Source of the DNA: Paracoccus xiamenensis
GTDB taxonomy: Bacteria; Pseudomonadota; Alphaproteobacteria; Rhodobacterales; Rhodobacteraceae
Length of the DNA: 64,000 bases
Direction of reading: 5' to 3'
Assembly (NCBI RefSeq): GCF_011308835.1
Contig: NZ_JAAOHY010000009.1
Span: 78,664-142,663, forward strand
The notes beneath the pieces are model-generated. The model searched no databases. It worked only from the letters and a program-made list of their open reading frames with translations, and was not told where the DNA came from. A program made the position numbers and the translations under genes. This document shows positions 9,126 to 17,605 of the stretch, in pieces (the stretch's first letter is position 1; each line of letters begins with the position of its first letter).

Positions 9126-10148
9126 ATGTCGCAGACGACCCTGACCATCGCCGCGCTGAACCAGACCGTGACCGAGATCTTCCTGAAGGCGGGCCTGTCG
9201 GAACAGCAGGCCGAGGCCGTGGCCGCGGTGATCGTCGCGGGCGAGCGTGACGGCTGCAAATCGCATGGCATCTACCGCATCGACGGCAACCTGCGAACGC
9301 TGGCCGCCGGCAAGGTGCAGCCGCAGGCAGTGCCGGAACTGCAGGATGACGGAACGGGCGTGATCCGGGTCGCGGCCCATGGCGGCTTTTCGCCAGCGGC
9401 CTTTGCAATGGGCGCGCCGGTGTTGGCCGAACGTGCGAAAAAGCTGGGCATTGCCGCAATGGTTATCAACGACTGCACGCATTTCTCGGCGCTTTGGCCT
9501 GAAATCGAGGTGCTGACCGACGCCGGGCTGGCCGCGATGGCGATGTGCCCCAGCTATGCCACGGTCGCCCCATCCGGCGGGATTGCGGCGCTGCTGGGCA
9601 CCAACCCCTTCGCCTTTGGCTGGCCGCGTCCGGGGCGGACGCCTTACGTCTTTGATTTTGCCACCTCGATCGCCGCGCGGGGCGAGGTCGAACTGCACCG
9701 GATTTCCGGCAAGCCGCTGCCGGAAGGCTGGGCGGTCGACCGCGACGGCAATCCGACCACGGACCCGACGGCCGCGCTGCAAGGCGCGCTGCTGCCCTTT
9801 GGCGGGCACAAGGGTTCGGCCATCTCGACCATGATCGAGCTGCTGGCCGGGGTGATGATCGGCGACCTGACCAGCCCCGAGGCGCTGGAATCGCTGGGCT
9901 CGGCCGAGTTGCTGCCACATCATGGTGAGCTGGTCATCGCGCTGTCGCCCGAACGCTTCGCCGCCGGCAGGTCCGGGGACCCCTTTGCCCGCGCCGAGAC
10001 CTTGTTTGACGCGATCGCCGGTCAGGGCGCGCGCCTGCCGTCGCAGCGCCGTTTCGCGGCGCGCGCAAAATCGGAAGCCGAGGGCATCACGCTGAGCGCC
10101 GAGGAAATGGCCGGTCTTGAAAAGCGCCGGGCGCAGCCTTTTGGCTGA
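9126..10148 (+). CDS. Ldh2/malate dehydrogenase family reductase, probable pyrroline-2-carboxylate reductase
   Basis: A 340-residue member of the Ldh2/MdH family (PF02615), an unusual NAD(P) fold unrelated to classical LDH. It shows the N-terminal SHGIYRI motif with its conserved histidine, the LGTNPFAFGWPR block and the C-terminal LPFGGHKGSAIS block that binds the cofactor. DpkA-type members reduce pyrroline- or piperideine-2-carboxylate to proline or pipecolate. Beside an aconitase-X type cis-3-hydroxyproline dehydratase, the likely reaction is pyrroline-2-carboxylate to L-proline. A GGAG ribosome site precedes the ATG. A lactate, malate or ureidoglycolate dehydrogenase role is possible from sequence alone. 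Confidence 0.78.
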   Translation: MSQTTLTIAALNQTVTEIFLKAGLSEQQAEAVAAVIVAGERDGCKSHGIYRIDGNLRTLAAGKVQPQAVPELQDDGTGVIRVAAHGGFSPAAFAMGAPVLAERAKKLGIAAMVINDCTHFSALWPEIEVLTDAGLAAMAMCPSYATVAPSGGIAALLGTNPFAFGWPRPGRTPYVFDFATSIAARGEVELHRISGKPLPEGWAVDRDGNPTTDPTAALQGALLPFGGHKGSAISTMIELLAGVMIGDLTSPEALESLGSAELLPHHGELVIALSPERFAAGRSGDPFARAETLFDAIAGQGARLPSQRRFAARAKSEAEGITLSAEEMAGLEKRRAQPFG

Positions 10149-10165
10149 CCCGGTCAGGAATGCGA

Positions 10166-10190
10166 AAGGCCGGGCATGATGCCCGGCCTT
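10166..10190. terminator. Bidirectional hairpin terminator
   Basis: AAGGCCGGGCAT-G-ATGCCCGGCCTT is a perfect 12-bp inverted repeat lying 17 bp after the reductase stop and 20 bp before the stop of the convergent RTX gene. The A/T ends on both sides suit termination from both directions. Confidence 0.8.
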
Positions 10191-10209
10191 CGTCATTTCA
10201 GCGCTGATA

Positions 10210-12627
10210 TCAGCTGACCAGCGGCTTGTCGTTCTGGGCGTGGCGCACCACCAGCTTGCGTCCCAGCCGGCCCGAGGTCAGCACCCGTGCCGCTGCATGT
10301 TCTTCGCCGTAACGGAGTTCGGGGAAGATCGCGTAGATCTCCTCGACCGCTGCGGGGCCGACCGATTTCAGCGCTTCCTCGCCGGTATGCAGCGATTCCG
10401 CCTCGGCGCCATTGGCCAACACGATCTGATGGTCGTCGAACAGGAAGTGGACATAGGTCACCTCGGTCAGGTCCTCGGCCACGTCGATGCCGTAGATCTG
10501 GCAAAGCTGCTTGGCCGCGACCAGAACCTCTGTCGTACCGAACATTTTCTGTGCGATCTTGGACCGGACCAGCATCCGGTGCTGCGGCGAGACGATCAGG
10601 TCCGCCGTCGGCAGCCCCGATCCAAGCGCGCCCTTGCGGATGCGGATCGGGCGCAGCTTCGGGTTGGCGTCCAACTCGGCCGCGGTCAGGGCGCGGGTGC
10701 CGATCCAGCGGATCGCCTGCAGCCCGGCATCAACAGTCTCGACCAGGTCACCGATGGACAGACTGCCCGCGACAGCCTCGCCCGCGTCGGTGCGGATCAT
10801 GGCATCGGCGCCAAAGCACAGAACGTTGGTGTTGTCCCAGGTCAGATGGGCCGCCTCGACCGGTGCCCCGCCGTTCTGAATGGTCAGGGTATATTGGGGC
10901 AAGGTGGTGCCGCCGATGGTCTGGCCTTGCAGGTCGTCCAGCGTGCCGTCCCGCTGGTCGCCGCGCAGCCAGGCCAGCGGATTGCCGTATTCGGGCAGGT
11001 TGGCAGCTGCACGCTGTGCGTTGATCAGCGCGAGGTTGGACTCGTTATAATAGCCGCTCAGGTCGATGAAGTCGTTATCGCTCTGGTCATCGTTGGTGTA
11101 GTTCTGCTGGGCAGCGGTGTTGAAGTCGAGGATCGTGTCCGCGCCAGCGCTGGCCACGAAGGTGTCGAAGCCATCGCCCCCGGTCAGACGGTCGATGCCT
11201 GTGCCGCCGTCCAGATAGTCGCGGCCGATGCCGCCTTCCAGCGTGTCAGTGTCGCTGCCGCCGACCAGGGTGTCATCGCCAGCGCCGCCGACCAGGCTGT
11301 CATTTCCGGTGCCACCGTTCAGGGTGTCGTTTTCGGAGCCGCCATCCAGGCGATCGTTGCCACTGCTGCCGTCCAGGAAATCGGCGCCTGTACCGCCGGA
11401 CAGCGTGTCATTGTCATTGCCGCCGGTCAGCGAGTCGTTGCCGTCGCCGCCTTGCAGGTTGTCGGTGCCGGTACCGCCTTCCAGCGTGTCATTGCCCGTT
11501 CCGCCGACCAGGCTGTCGCCGCCGTCACCGCCGACCAGGCTGTCATCGCCAATGCCGCCATCCAAAGTGTCGGCGTTGACGCCGCCATCCATGATGTCGT
11601 TGCCATCGCCGCCGAACATGGTGTCCTGCCCGCCGCCGCCAAGCAGCGTGTCGTTGCCGATGCCGCCCAACAGCCTGTCGCCGCCTTCGCCGCCAGACAG
11701 GCTGTCATCGCCATCACCGCCGACCAGGCTGTCATCGCCGAGGCCACCGTCCAGCGTGTCGTTATCGGATCCGCCGTCAAGTGTGTCGGCGCCGCCCTGG
11801 CCAAACAGCTTGTCATCCCCGGCGGCGCCATACAGCACGTCAGCGCTGCCGTCGTCGCCGGTGGCGGTGCCGCCATAAATGACATCGTTGCCGGCGCCGC
11901 CTTCGACGGTATCGCGGTCCAGACCGGCCGCGATGGTGTCGGCGCCCTGGCCGCCACGGATATAGTCCATGTTCCCGCTATGGCCTGGCAGGATCGCATC
12001 GTTGGAATCGATCCGGTCGCCTTTCGCGTCGTTATAGCCCGGCCCCATGCTGTCGTTGCCGGCCGTACCGTCAACATAACCGTCCGCGTAGGTCAGCGAC
12101 GTGCGGCTGGCGTCAATGCCGGAATAGCCGGTCGAGTATGGGGCATTCGACGGAATTGAGATCGACTGGATCGGATATTCCACGAGCCAGTCCTGATTGG
12201 TATCAGAGCCACCCTGCAGGGGCGGCAGAACAAACATGTTGCCGTTCACATCCTGCAAAATCCGCAGGGTCGCGGTGAAGCTGCGCGTCTGCCCGTTGCC
12301 AATCGCCTGTACGACCGTCACATTCTGGACGATCATCCCGGCATCTGCCTCTACGGTATGTTGGGTACCGTTCAGGATATAGTCGATATTGTCGCGTGGG
12401 GTGCCGGTATTGTTGTTGAACTGGACGTTTGTGGTCGAGTTGTTGTCGTTGAAGTCAACCAGCGTGGTGTGTGCAAAAAGCGGGTCGGTCCCACTGCCAA
12501 ACGTCTTGCCAAGCACGGCATTGGTCGCCCCGGCGCTGCTAACCGATCCATCATCGAAGCTTGGACCGTAAGTGTCCATCCGGGCAGCATTGCCAAGATA
12601 GATGCATTGGAAAGTATAAGTAGTCAT
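10210..12627 (-). CDS. RTX calcium-binding repeat protein with C-terminal Hint domain
   Basis: An 805-residue acidic protein without a Sec signal peptide. Residues 1-215 form a beta-rich N-terminal region; about 219-490 carry tandem nonapeptides of the GGxGxDxLx type (many copies of GGDGDDSL- and [12 protein letters not shown] units) that fold into a calcium-binding beta-roll. Residues from about 602 form a Hint domain starting at Cys604 ([10 protein letters not shown]) and including [10 protein letters not shown] and [12 protein letters not shown]. This layout is common in Rhodobacteraceae and is normally exported by type I secretion; the C-terminal tail is glycine-poor. Whether the Hint domain self-splices or is catalytically dead is unknown. 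No type I secretion genes lie next to it. Function beyond an extracellular or surface role cannot be given. Confidence 0.88.
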   Translation of the reverse strand: MTTYTFQCIYLGNAARMDTYGPSFDDGSVSSAGATNAVLGKTFGSGTDPLFAHTTLVDFNDNNSTTNVQFNNNTGTPRDNIDYILNGTQHTVEADAGMIVQNVTVVQAIGNGQTRSFTATLRILQDVNGNMFVLPPLQGGSDTNQDWLVEYPIQSISIPSNAPYSTGYSGIDASRTSLTYADGYVDGTAGNDSMGPGYNDAKGDRIDSNDAILPGHSGNMDYIRGGQGADTIAAGLDRDTVEGGAGNDVIYGGTATGDDGSADVLYGAAGDDKLFGQGGADTLDGGSDNDTLDGGLGDDSLVGGDGDDSLSGGEGGDRLLGGIGNDTLLGGGGQDTMFGGDGNDIMDGGVNADTLDGGIGDDSLVGGDGGDSLVGGTGNDTLEGGTGTDNLQGGDGNDSLTGGNDNDTLSGGTGADFLDGSSGNDRLDGGSENDTLNGGTGNDSLVGGAGDDTLVGGSDTDTLEGGIGRDYLDGGTGIDRLTGGDGFDTFVASAGADTILDFNTAAQQNYTNDDQSDNDFIDLSGYYNESNLALINAQRAAANLPEYGNPLAWLRGDQRDGTLDDLQGQTIGGTTLPQYTLTIQNGGAPVEAAHLTWDNTNVLCFGADAMIRTDAGEAVAGSLSIGDLVETVDAGLQAIRWIGTRALTAAELDANPKLRPIRIRKGALGSGLPTADLIVSPQHRMLVRSKIAQKMFGTTEVLVAAKQLCQIYGIDVAEDLTEVTYVHFLFDDHQIVLANGAEAESLHTGEEALKSVGPAAVEEIYAIFPELRYGEEHAAARVLTSGRLGRKLVVRHAQNDKPLVS
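11160..11970 (-). repeat. Tandem RTX nonapeptide-coding repeats
   Basis: Within the RTX gene the DNA repeats with a 27-bp period (and 9-bp sub-period), each unit encoding a glycine/aspartate-rich nonapeptide. About thirty degenerate units can be counted by eye. Similar units such as the GACCAGGCTGTCATCGCC-like block recur several times on the plus strand, making the tract prone to expansion or contraction by recombination. Confidence 0.8.
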
Positions 12628-12928
12628 GTGAGACCCCCACCCTGATTAACCAACAGGGCCGTACACATGCCGATGAGCTGGGGAGAAGCGGCAATGCTGC
12701 ATCGGTTAACCGATGGCACGCCTAATTATATTCCACAGACTGCAAACCGTTCCCACGGCCGAATCGACGGGTGTTAGCCCAATTAACATTAAACTGCCCG
12801 AACGAAAGGCCTATGTAAACATGTATCTTTTCTATTAGTTAACAAGGCCGTCAGTGCCGCGGCGCGGCGTGGAAATTATGAGAGGCCGCGCCGTATTTAA
12901 ATGCCGTCGGAAAAGCCCGCGCTTACGA
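12628..12928. promoter_or_regulatory. AT-rich intergenic region upstream of the RTX gene
   Basis: This 301-bp stretch between the RTX gene start and the stop of the MDR reductase is clearly AT-richer than its surroundings, especially 12720-12845. It must contain the RTX promoter on the minus strand, since the reductase gene points the same way and ends here. I see no convincing small gene, no RNA gene and no strong palindrome. Confidence 0.45.
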
Positions 12929-13969
12929 TCAGTCGTTATTGCCTGACATCCGGATCACCCGCTTGCCAAAGTTTTCGCCTCGCAGCAGGCCAATCAATGC
13001 GGTCGGGGCCTTTGCCAGCCCGTCAATTACTTCCTCGCGGTATTGAATCTTGCCCTCGGCAATCCAGCCGGTCATCTGCCGCGCGAATTCGGGATAAAGC
13101 TCTGCGAAACTGTCAAAAATGATAAAGCCGCGCACGGTTAGTTGTCGGGTCAGAATGGTGCCCGTCAGCAGGCCTAGCCGATCGGGGCCGGGGGGCAGAT
13201 CGGTCGCGTTGTACTGGGCGATCAGACCGCAGACGGGGATGCGGGCAAAGGTGTTCAGAAGCGGCAGAACGGCATCGAAGACGCGGCCGCCGACATTCTC
13301 GAAATAGACGTCGATGCCATCGGGGACCGCGGCGGCAAGCGCCTGCGGCAGATCTTCCTGCTTGTGATCAACACAGGCATCGAACCCCAGCATGTCAACG
13401 GCATAAGCGCATTTTTCGGGGCCGCCGGCGATGCCGACTACCCGGCAGCCCAGGATCTTGCCGATCTGGCCGACTGTCGCGCCCACCGGTCCGGTCGCGG
13501 CGGCGACCACGATGGTCTCACCCGGTTTGGGCTGGCCGATCTGGGTCAGGCCGGCCCAGGCGGTGAAACCCGGCATTCCAAGGATACCAAGCGCCCAGGA
13601 CGGCTGCGCGGGGTCTGGCCCCAGATTGGTCACGCCGACGCCGTCCGAGACGCTGTAATCCTGCCAGCCGCCGTAATTCAGCACCCAGTCGCCCGGCGCA
13701 AAGCCCTTCACATTCGAAGACTCTACCCGCGACACAGTGCCGCCCACCATGACCTCGCCGATCTCGACCGGGTCGGCATAGGATTTCGCGGCGCTCATCC
13801 GCCCGCGCATATAGGGATCGAGCGAGAGGTATTCGGCGCGCAACAGCATCTCGTTCTGGTCGGGCGCCGGGATCGGGGCCTCGACCAGACGCAGGGTATT
13901 GTCATCCGGCTCGCCTACGGGGCGCTCGGCCAGGATCCATTGACGGTTGATGCGGTCTGATTGGGTCAT
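12929..13969 (-). CDS. NADP-dependent MDR-superfamily oxidoreductase (CurA / leukotriene B4 dehydrogenase type)
   Basis: A 346-residue zinc-free medium-chain reductase. It opens with NRQWILAERPVGEPDDNTLRL, has the YLSLDPYMRGRM block typical of the CurA/PTGR group, the nucleotide fold VVAAATGPVGATVGQIGKILG with the GGPEKC loop, and the YFENVGG signature near 240. Such enzymes reduce alkenals and enones with NADPH; curA of E. coli reduces curcumin. The start ATG 13967-13969 was chosen because the upstream extension has no family sequence. It stands 67 bp after the RpiR regulator gene in the same direction, but no functional link is evident. Confidence 0.87.
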   Translation of the reverse strand: MTQSDRINRQWILAERPVGEPDDNTLRLVEAPIPAPDQNEMLLRAEYLSLDPYMRGRMSAAKSYADPVEIGEVMVGGTVSRVESSNVKGFAPGDWVLNYGGWQDYSVSDGVGVTNLGPDPAQPSWALGILGMPGFTAWAGLTQIGQPKPGETIVVAAATGPVGATVGQIGKILGCRVVGIAGGPEKCAYAVDMLGFDACVDHKQEDLPQALAAAVPDGIDVYFENVGGRVFDAVLPLLNTFARIPVCGLIAQYNATDLPPGPDRLGLLTGTILTRQLTVRGFIIFDSFAELYPEFARQMTGWIAEGKIQYREEVIDGLAKAPTALIGLLRGENFGKRVIRMSGNND

Positions 13970-14036
13970 GGCGCGGCTCCAACTGGGGTGATTTGCCCGA
14001 GTGTGGCAGCAGCGGGGGCTGCGGTCCAGATGTCTC

Positions 14037-14912
14037 TCAACCGGGGCGGCGGGGGATCGCCGTGGCATAGGTTCCCAGTGCTCGCAACTGCGCGTCCGAC
14101 CGTTCAAGCCCCGCCAGCGCGCCCGCGCGGTCGGATTCGGCCAGCAGCGCGCACAGTGCCTCGGACAGGGCCATGGCGGGGGTCAGGCTGTGGAAAAAGC
14201 CGGGGCTTGCGGTCGGGCAGACTAGCAGGTGATCGGCCAGGCCCGCCAGTGGCGCGACCGCGCTGTCGGTGATCGCGACGACGCCAAGGCCTTGCGTACG
14301 CGCATGAGCGGCCAGTTCCAGCCCCGCCGCCGCATAGGGACTGACCGATATGGCCAGCAGCATATCGCCCGGCTGCGCCCGCATCAGCGCGTCTGGCCCG
14401 GTGCCGCCGGGGCCGTCGAGGTGGCGCGTGCGTTCTCCCAGAAGCGACATCACATAGTGGAAATGCCAGGCGATGGCATGGCAGGACCGCGCGCCCAGCA
14501 CAAAGATGCGCCGTGCCTTGGACAGGGCGCGGGCGGCGGCGGCGATGCTGGCCAGGGTTTCGGGCTGGGTCAGGGTGGCGACATGGCGGGCCAGTTCTTC
14601 CAAAACCTGCTGCACCAACGCTTCGGGTGCGCTGTGCGGGGTCGCCAATGCGCGGGCGGCGAAGCCCTCGCCCCGGCGGATCGTTTCGGCCTGTTCGTGT
14701 CGCAGGTCCTCATATCCCGAAGCGCCCAGAAATTGCGCCAGCCGAGTCATCGTTGCCGGGCTGACGCCGGCGCGGCGGGCCAGATCGCGCATCGACATCA
14801 GCGCGACGTCCTGCGGGTGGTCGATCAGGTGCTTCGCGGCAATCTGCATCTGCGGCGGCATGGCGTCGAACTGGGCAATCAGCCGGTCTTGCAATGTGGA
14901 TGGTTCGGTCAT
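14037..14912 (-). CDS. MurR/RpiR family transcriptional regulator
   Basis: A 291-residue regulator. Residues about 1-75 form the RpiR-type HTH (LRDR-like start TLQDRLIAQFDAMPPQMQIAAKHLIDHP, then MRDLARRAGVSPATMTRLAQFLG). Residues about 120-260 form a SIS sugar-isomerase-like ligand domain (ARRIFVLGARSCHAIAWHFHYVMS, then a GDMLLAISVSPYAAAGLELAA phosphosugar-like loop). It is divergent from the class III aminotransferase across 120 bp and probably controls it. Several alphaproteobacterial RpiR regulators beside aminotransferases respond to amino-acid or amine ligands instead of sugar phosphates; the effector here is unknown. Confidence 0.87.
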   Translation of the reverse strand: MTEPSTLQDRLIAQFDAMPPQMQIAAKHLIDHPQDVALMSMRDLARRAGVSPATMTRLAQFLGASGYEDLRHEQAETIRRGEGFAARALATPHSAPEALVQQVLEELARHVATLTQPETLASIAAAARALSKARRIFVLGARSCHAIAWHFHYVMSLLGERTRHLDGPGGTGPDALMRAQPGDMLLAISVSPYAAAGLELAAHARTQGLGVVAITDSAVAPLAGLADHLLVCPTASPGFFHSLTPAMALSEALCALLAESDRAGALAGLERSDAQLRALGTYATAIPRRPG

Positions 14913-14959
14913 GGCTGGGGCTCCGTGCGTGAAACGAATATACCTCAGATGAGTAATAT

Positions 14960-14976
14960 GAAACAAGTGTTGCTTC
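14960..14976. promoter_or_regulatory. Candidate RpiR operator in the divergent promoter region
   Basis: GAAACAA-GTG-TTGCTTC is an inverted repeat with 6 of 7 matching arm positions, located midway between the RpiR gene start and the aminotransferase start. RpiR proteins commonly bind GAAA/TTTC-type palindromes, so this is a plausible site, not a demonstrated one. Confidence 0.45.
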
Positions 14977-15032
14977 GCGTGTTGCACGCTGTCAGATTGC
15001 CTGCGTCCCACTGTGCGAATCGGAACCCGCTC

Positions 15033-16355
15033 ATGACCCGCATCCTTCATCGCAGCATTGGCCCCGAACTACCCCGCGCCGTCGCGGGCGAAGGGGTCTG
15101 GATCACCGATGCCGAAGGCCGGCGCTATATCGACGGCTCGGGCGGGGCCGCGGTAACCAGCCTTGGCCATGGCAACGCCGAGGTGCTGGATGCGATGCGC
15201 GCGCAGATGGATGCGATCGCCTATGCGCATACCTCGTTTTTCACCTCGGATGCGGCGGAATCGCTGGCCGAGCGGCTGATCGGGCTGGCGCCGGAGGGGC
15301 TGGATTACGTTTATCTCGTCTCGGGTGGGTCCGAGGCGGTCGAGGCCGCGCTGAAGATGGCGCGGCAGTATTTCGTCGAGATCGGCCAGCCGCAGCGTCG
15401 CCACATCATCGCGCGGCGGCAAAGCTATCACGGAAATACAATCGGTGCGCTGGCGACCGGCGGCAATGAATGGCGCCGCCGCCAGTTCCAGCCGATCCTG
15501 CCGGAAACGCATCACGTTTCGCCCTGCTACGCCTATCGCGACATGCGCGATGACGAGACGCCCGAGGCCTATGGCACCCGTCTGGCGGACGAACTGGAGG
15601 CGAAGATCCGCGAACTTGGCGCTGATCAGGTCATCGCCTTCGTGGCCGAGCCTGTGGTCGGTGCAACGCTGGGGGCGGTGCCCGCGGTGCCCGGCTATTT
15701 CAAGCGCATCCGCGAGGTCTGTGACCGCTATGGCGTGCTGCTGATTCTGGATGAGGTGATGTGTGGCATGGGCCGCACCGGCAGCATCTTCGCGCATGAA
15801 CAGGAAGGCATCGTCCCCGATATCGTCACCATCGCCAAGGGTCTTGGCGGCGGCTATCAGCCCATCGGCGGGCTGCTGCTGTCGGACAGGATCTATCGCG
15901 CTTTTGCCGAAGGCTCGGGCTTGTTCCAGCATGGCCACACCTATCTGGGCCATCCCATCGCCGCGGCTGCCGCTGACAAGGTAGTCGAGATCATGTCCCG
16001 CCCCGGCATGATGGAGAATGTGAACGCGATGGGCCGGCATCTTCAGGACGCGCTGGAGGCATCGCTTGGCCAGCACCCCCATGTCGGCGATCTCCGCGGC
16101 CGCGGATTGTTCCGCGGCATCGAACTGGTCGCGGATCGAGAGGCGAAAGCGCCGCTGGATCCGGGTCTGAAAACCCATGCGAAGATCAAGAAGGCCGCCA
16201 TGGCGCGCGGGCTGATGTGCTATCCGATGGGCGGCACCATTGACGGCATGCGCGGCGACCATGTGCTGCTGGCTCCGCCCTATATAATCAGCGCGGATGA
16301 GGTGGATCAGCTGGTCGACCGCCTCTCGGCCGCGATCAGGGACGTGCTGGGCTAG
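15033..16355 (+). CDS. Class III PLP-dependent aminotransferase (omega-amino acid / 2,2-dialkylglycine type)
   Basis: A 440-residue aspartate aminotransferase family protein. It shows YIDGSGGAAVTSLGH near the N-terminus, the cofactor ring contact VSGGSEAVEAALKMARQY, the pyridine-binding LILDEVMCGMGRTG and the Schiff-base lysine in IVTIAKGLGGGYQPIGG. It transfers amino groups from an omega- or beta-amino acid or amine to pyruvate or 2-oxoglutarate. The ATG at 15033 was chosen because it gives the family start (MTRILHRSIGPELPRAVAGEG); the longer open frame upstream lies antisense to the regulator. Control by the divergent RpiR regulator is inferred. The substrate is not evident. Confidence 0.88.
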   Translation: MTRILHRSIGPELPRAVAGEGVWITDAEGRRYIDGSGGAAVTSLGHGNAEVLDAMRAQMDAIAYAHTSFFTSDAAESLAERLIGLAPEGLDYVYLVSGGSEAVEAALKMARQYFVEIGQPQRRHIIARRQSYHGNTIGALATGGNEWRRRQFQPILPETHHVSPCYAYRDMRDDETPEAYGTRLADELEAKIRELGADQVIAFVAEPVVGATLGAVPAVPGYFKRIREVCDRYGVLLILDEVMCGMGRTGSIFAHEQEGIVPDIVTIAKGLGGGYQPIGGLLLSDRIYRAFAEGSGLFQHGHTYLGHPIAAAAADKVVEIMSRPGMMENVNAMGRHLQDALEASLGQHPHVGDLRGRGLFRGIELVADREAKAPLDPGLKTHAKIKKAAMARGLMCYPMGGTIDGMRGDHVLLAPPYIISADEVDQLVDRLSAAIRDVLG

Positions 16356-16517
16356 GGTCCGGCTAAAACTGTTGACTGGCTGGCAGCGATCGCCCATAGG
16401 TCCGCCACCTGCAGAAGGAGATTTATGCGCAGAGGCCCCTTTTCCCGCATCTAGCGGTATTTGCCCGGCACCATGGTGGTGTCGAACCTCTTTGCATATC
16501 TATTCTGCGGAGTTCCC

Positions 16518-16970
16518 ATGAAGGACCAGAATATGGTGATCCGGCCCTATGACGCGGCCACGGACACAAAAATACTGTCGGGCATCTGGCTCGACGCTTC
16601 GCGTATTGCGCATCCGTTCATCGGAGAAGCGCGTCTGCTGGAACAGCGGCATATGGTCGAAGACGTCTATCTGCCCAATGCCGAAACCTGGGTGGCCTGC
16701 GGGCCGGTCGGACCGGTGGGCTTCATCAGCCTGATGGACAGTTTCATCGGGGCGATCTTTGTCGCCCCCGACCAGCAAGGGCATGGGGTCGGGCGTATCC
16801 TGATCGACCATGCGCTTCTGCTGAAAGGCACGCTGGCGCTGGATGTCTATACCCGGAACGAACAGGCCATGCGCTTCTATCAACGGCTCGGCTTTATCGA
16901 ACTGTCGCGCCGGCCCGAAGATGACGAAGGCATGCCCTTCGAAAACGCGCATCTGCAACTGACGCGCTGA
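16518..16970 (+). CDS. GNAT family N-acetyltransferase
   Basis: A 150-residue acetyltransferase with the acetyl-CoA binding motif A region FVAPDQQGHGVGRILIDHAL (Q/RxxGxG/A as QGHGVG) followed by the C-terminal YTRNEQAMRFYQRLGFIE block typical of the YjaB/RimI-like group. The N-terminal MVIRPYDAATDTKILSGIWLDASRIAHPFI resembles E. coli YjaB. It starts at the ATG at 16518 after a 162-bp gap that follows the aminotransferase, and ends at a strong hairpin. Its acceptor substrate cannot be deduced. Confidence 0.85.
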   Translation: MKDQNMVIRPYDAATDTKILSGIWLDASRIAHPFIGEARLLEQRHMVEDVYLPNAETWVACGPVGPVGFISLMDSFIGAIFVAPDQQGHGVGRILIDHALLLKGTLALDVYTRNEQAMRFYQRLGFIELSRRPEDDEGMPFENAHLQLTR

Positions 16971-16976
16971 TAAGGC

Positions 16977-17003
16977 GACCGGGCGGCCTTGCGCCGCCCG
17001 GTC
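16977..17003. terminator. Bidirectional hairpin terminator
   Basis: GACCGGGCGGC-CTTGC-GCCGCCCGGTC is a perfect 11-bp inverted repeat with a 5-base loop. It begins 7 bp after the acetyltransferase stop and lies 10 bp before the stop of the convergent hydrolase gene, without a long T tract. Confidence 0.75.
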
Positions 17004-17013
17004 TGTCTGCCTT

Positions 17014-17529
17014 CTAGAACCAACCCCAACGTCGTCCGGTGACCCCTTCGATCGGGGGCAGCGGATAGGGCTGCGTCACCAGGCGGGATTTCCGCTTTTC
17101 ATAGAAGGCATTGCCGCCTGTGGTCAGGACGTAATGCATGTTGTCATAGGAAAAGCGATGCGTGGCCGTGTGGAAGAACATCGCGTTGTCGATATAGGGG
17201 TGACGCTCGCCGCGCAGGACGGATCGCGCGGCTTCCTGCACCAACGGCATGGACCGCGAATCCATCTTGCGGGTCATCACACCCGGCGCGAACTGGTTCT
17301 TCTGGCCTACCACCTCGCAGACCGAGTTGGGGAATTTGCGCGATTCCACCCGGTTCATCACGACGCTGCCCACAGCGATCATTCCGTCGCGGCTTGAGCG
17401 GTTGGATTCGAAATACATCGCCCGCTCCATGCATTCCTGCGGGCTGTGGTGGCCGATACCGCAGCCTGCCAACACCAGCGGGCCAAGGGCCAGCAGGGCG
17501 GCAAGCCGCATCTTGCGGATCACTGTCAT
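17014..17529 (-). CDS. Cell wall hydrolase lipoprotein (SleB-like Hydrolase_2 domain)
   Basis: A 171-residue predicted lipoprotein: the N-terminus MTVIRKMRLAALLALGPLVL ends in a lipobox LAGC, so the mature protein begins at that cysteine. The remainder is a SleB/Hydrolase_2 domain with AMYFESNRSSRDGMIAVGSVVMNR (the conserved catalytic-type glutamate) and the C-terminal ATHRFSYDNMHYVLTTGGNAFYEK. Such proteins cleave peptidoglycan, as lytic transglycosylase-like enzymes, in the periplasm; in non-sporulating alphaproteobacteria they are thought to act in wall remodelling. ATG 17527-17529 gives the lipoprotein signal; a longer reading lacks one. Confidence 0.85.
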   Translation of the reverse strand: MTVIRKMRLAALLALGPLVLAGCGIGHHSPQECMERAMYFESNRSSRDGMIAVGSVVMNRVESRKFPNSVCEVVGQKNQFAPGVMTRKMDSRSMPLVQEAARSVLRGERHPYIDNAMFFHTATHRFSYDNMHYVLTTGGNAFYEKRKSRLVTQPYPLPPIEGVTGRRWGWF

Positions 17530-17605
17530 GGTCGGTCTTTCTGCTCGTTTTGTCGTGTTTTGTCGACATGTTAGCAGCAGACCGGGCCGCGTATCAACCT
17601 GCGCG

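Noticed and set aside
11160..11970. CRISPR-like repeat array
   Set aside because: The short-period repeats are coding, in frame, without unique spacers; they encode RTX nonapeptides. No CRISPR array was found elsewhere.
10240..12159. Plus-strand frame of about 639 codons opposite the RTX gene, rich in valine and alanine repeats
   Set aside because: It is the mirror of the RTX repeats; the repeated look comes from the 27-bp DNA period, not from a second protein.
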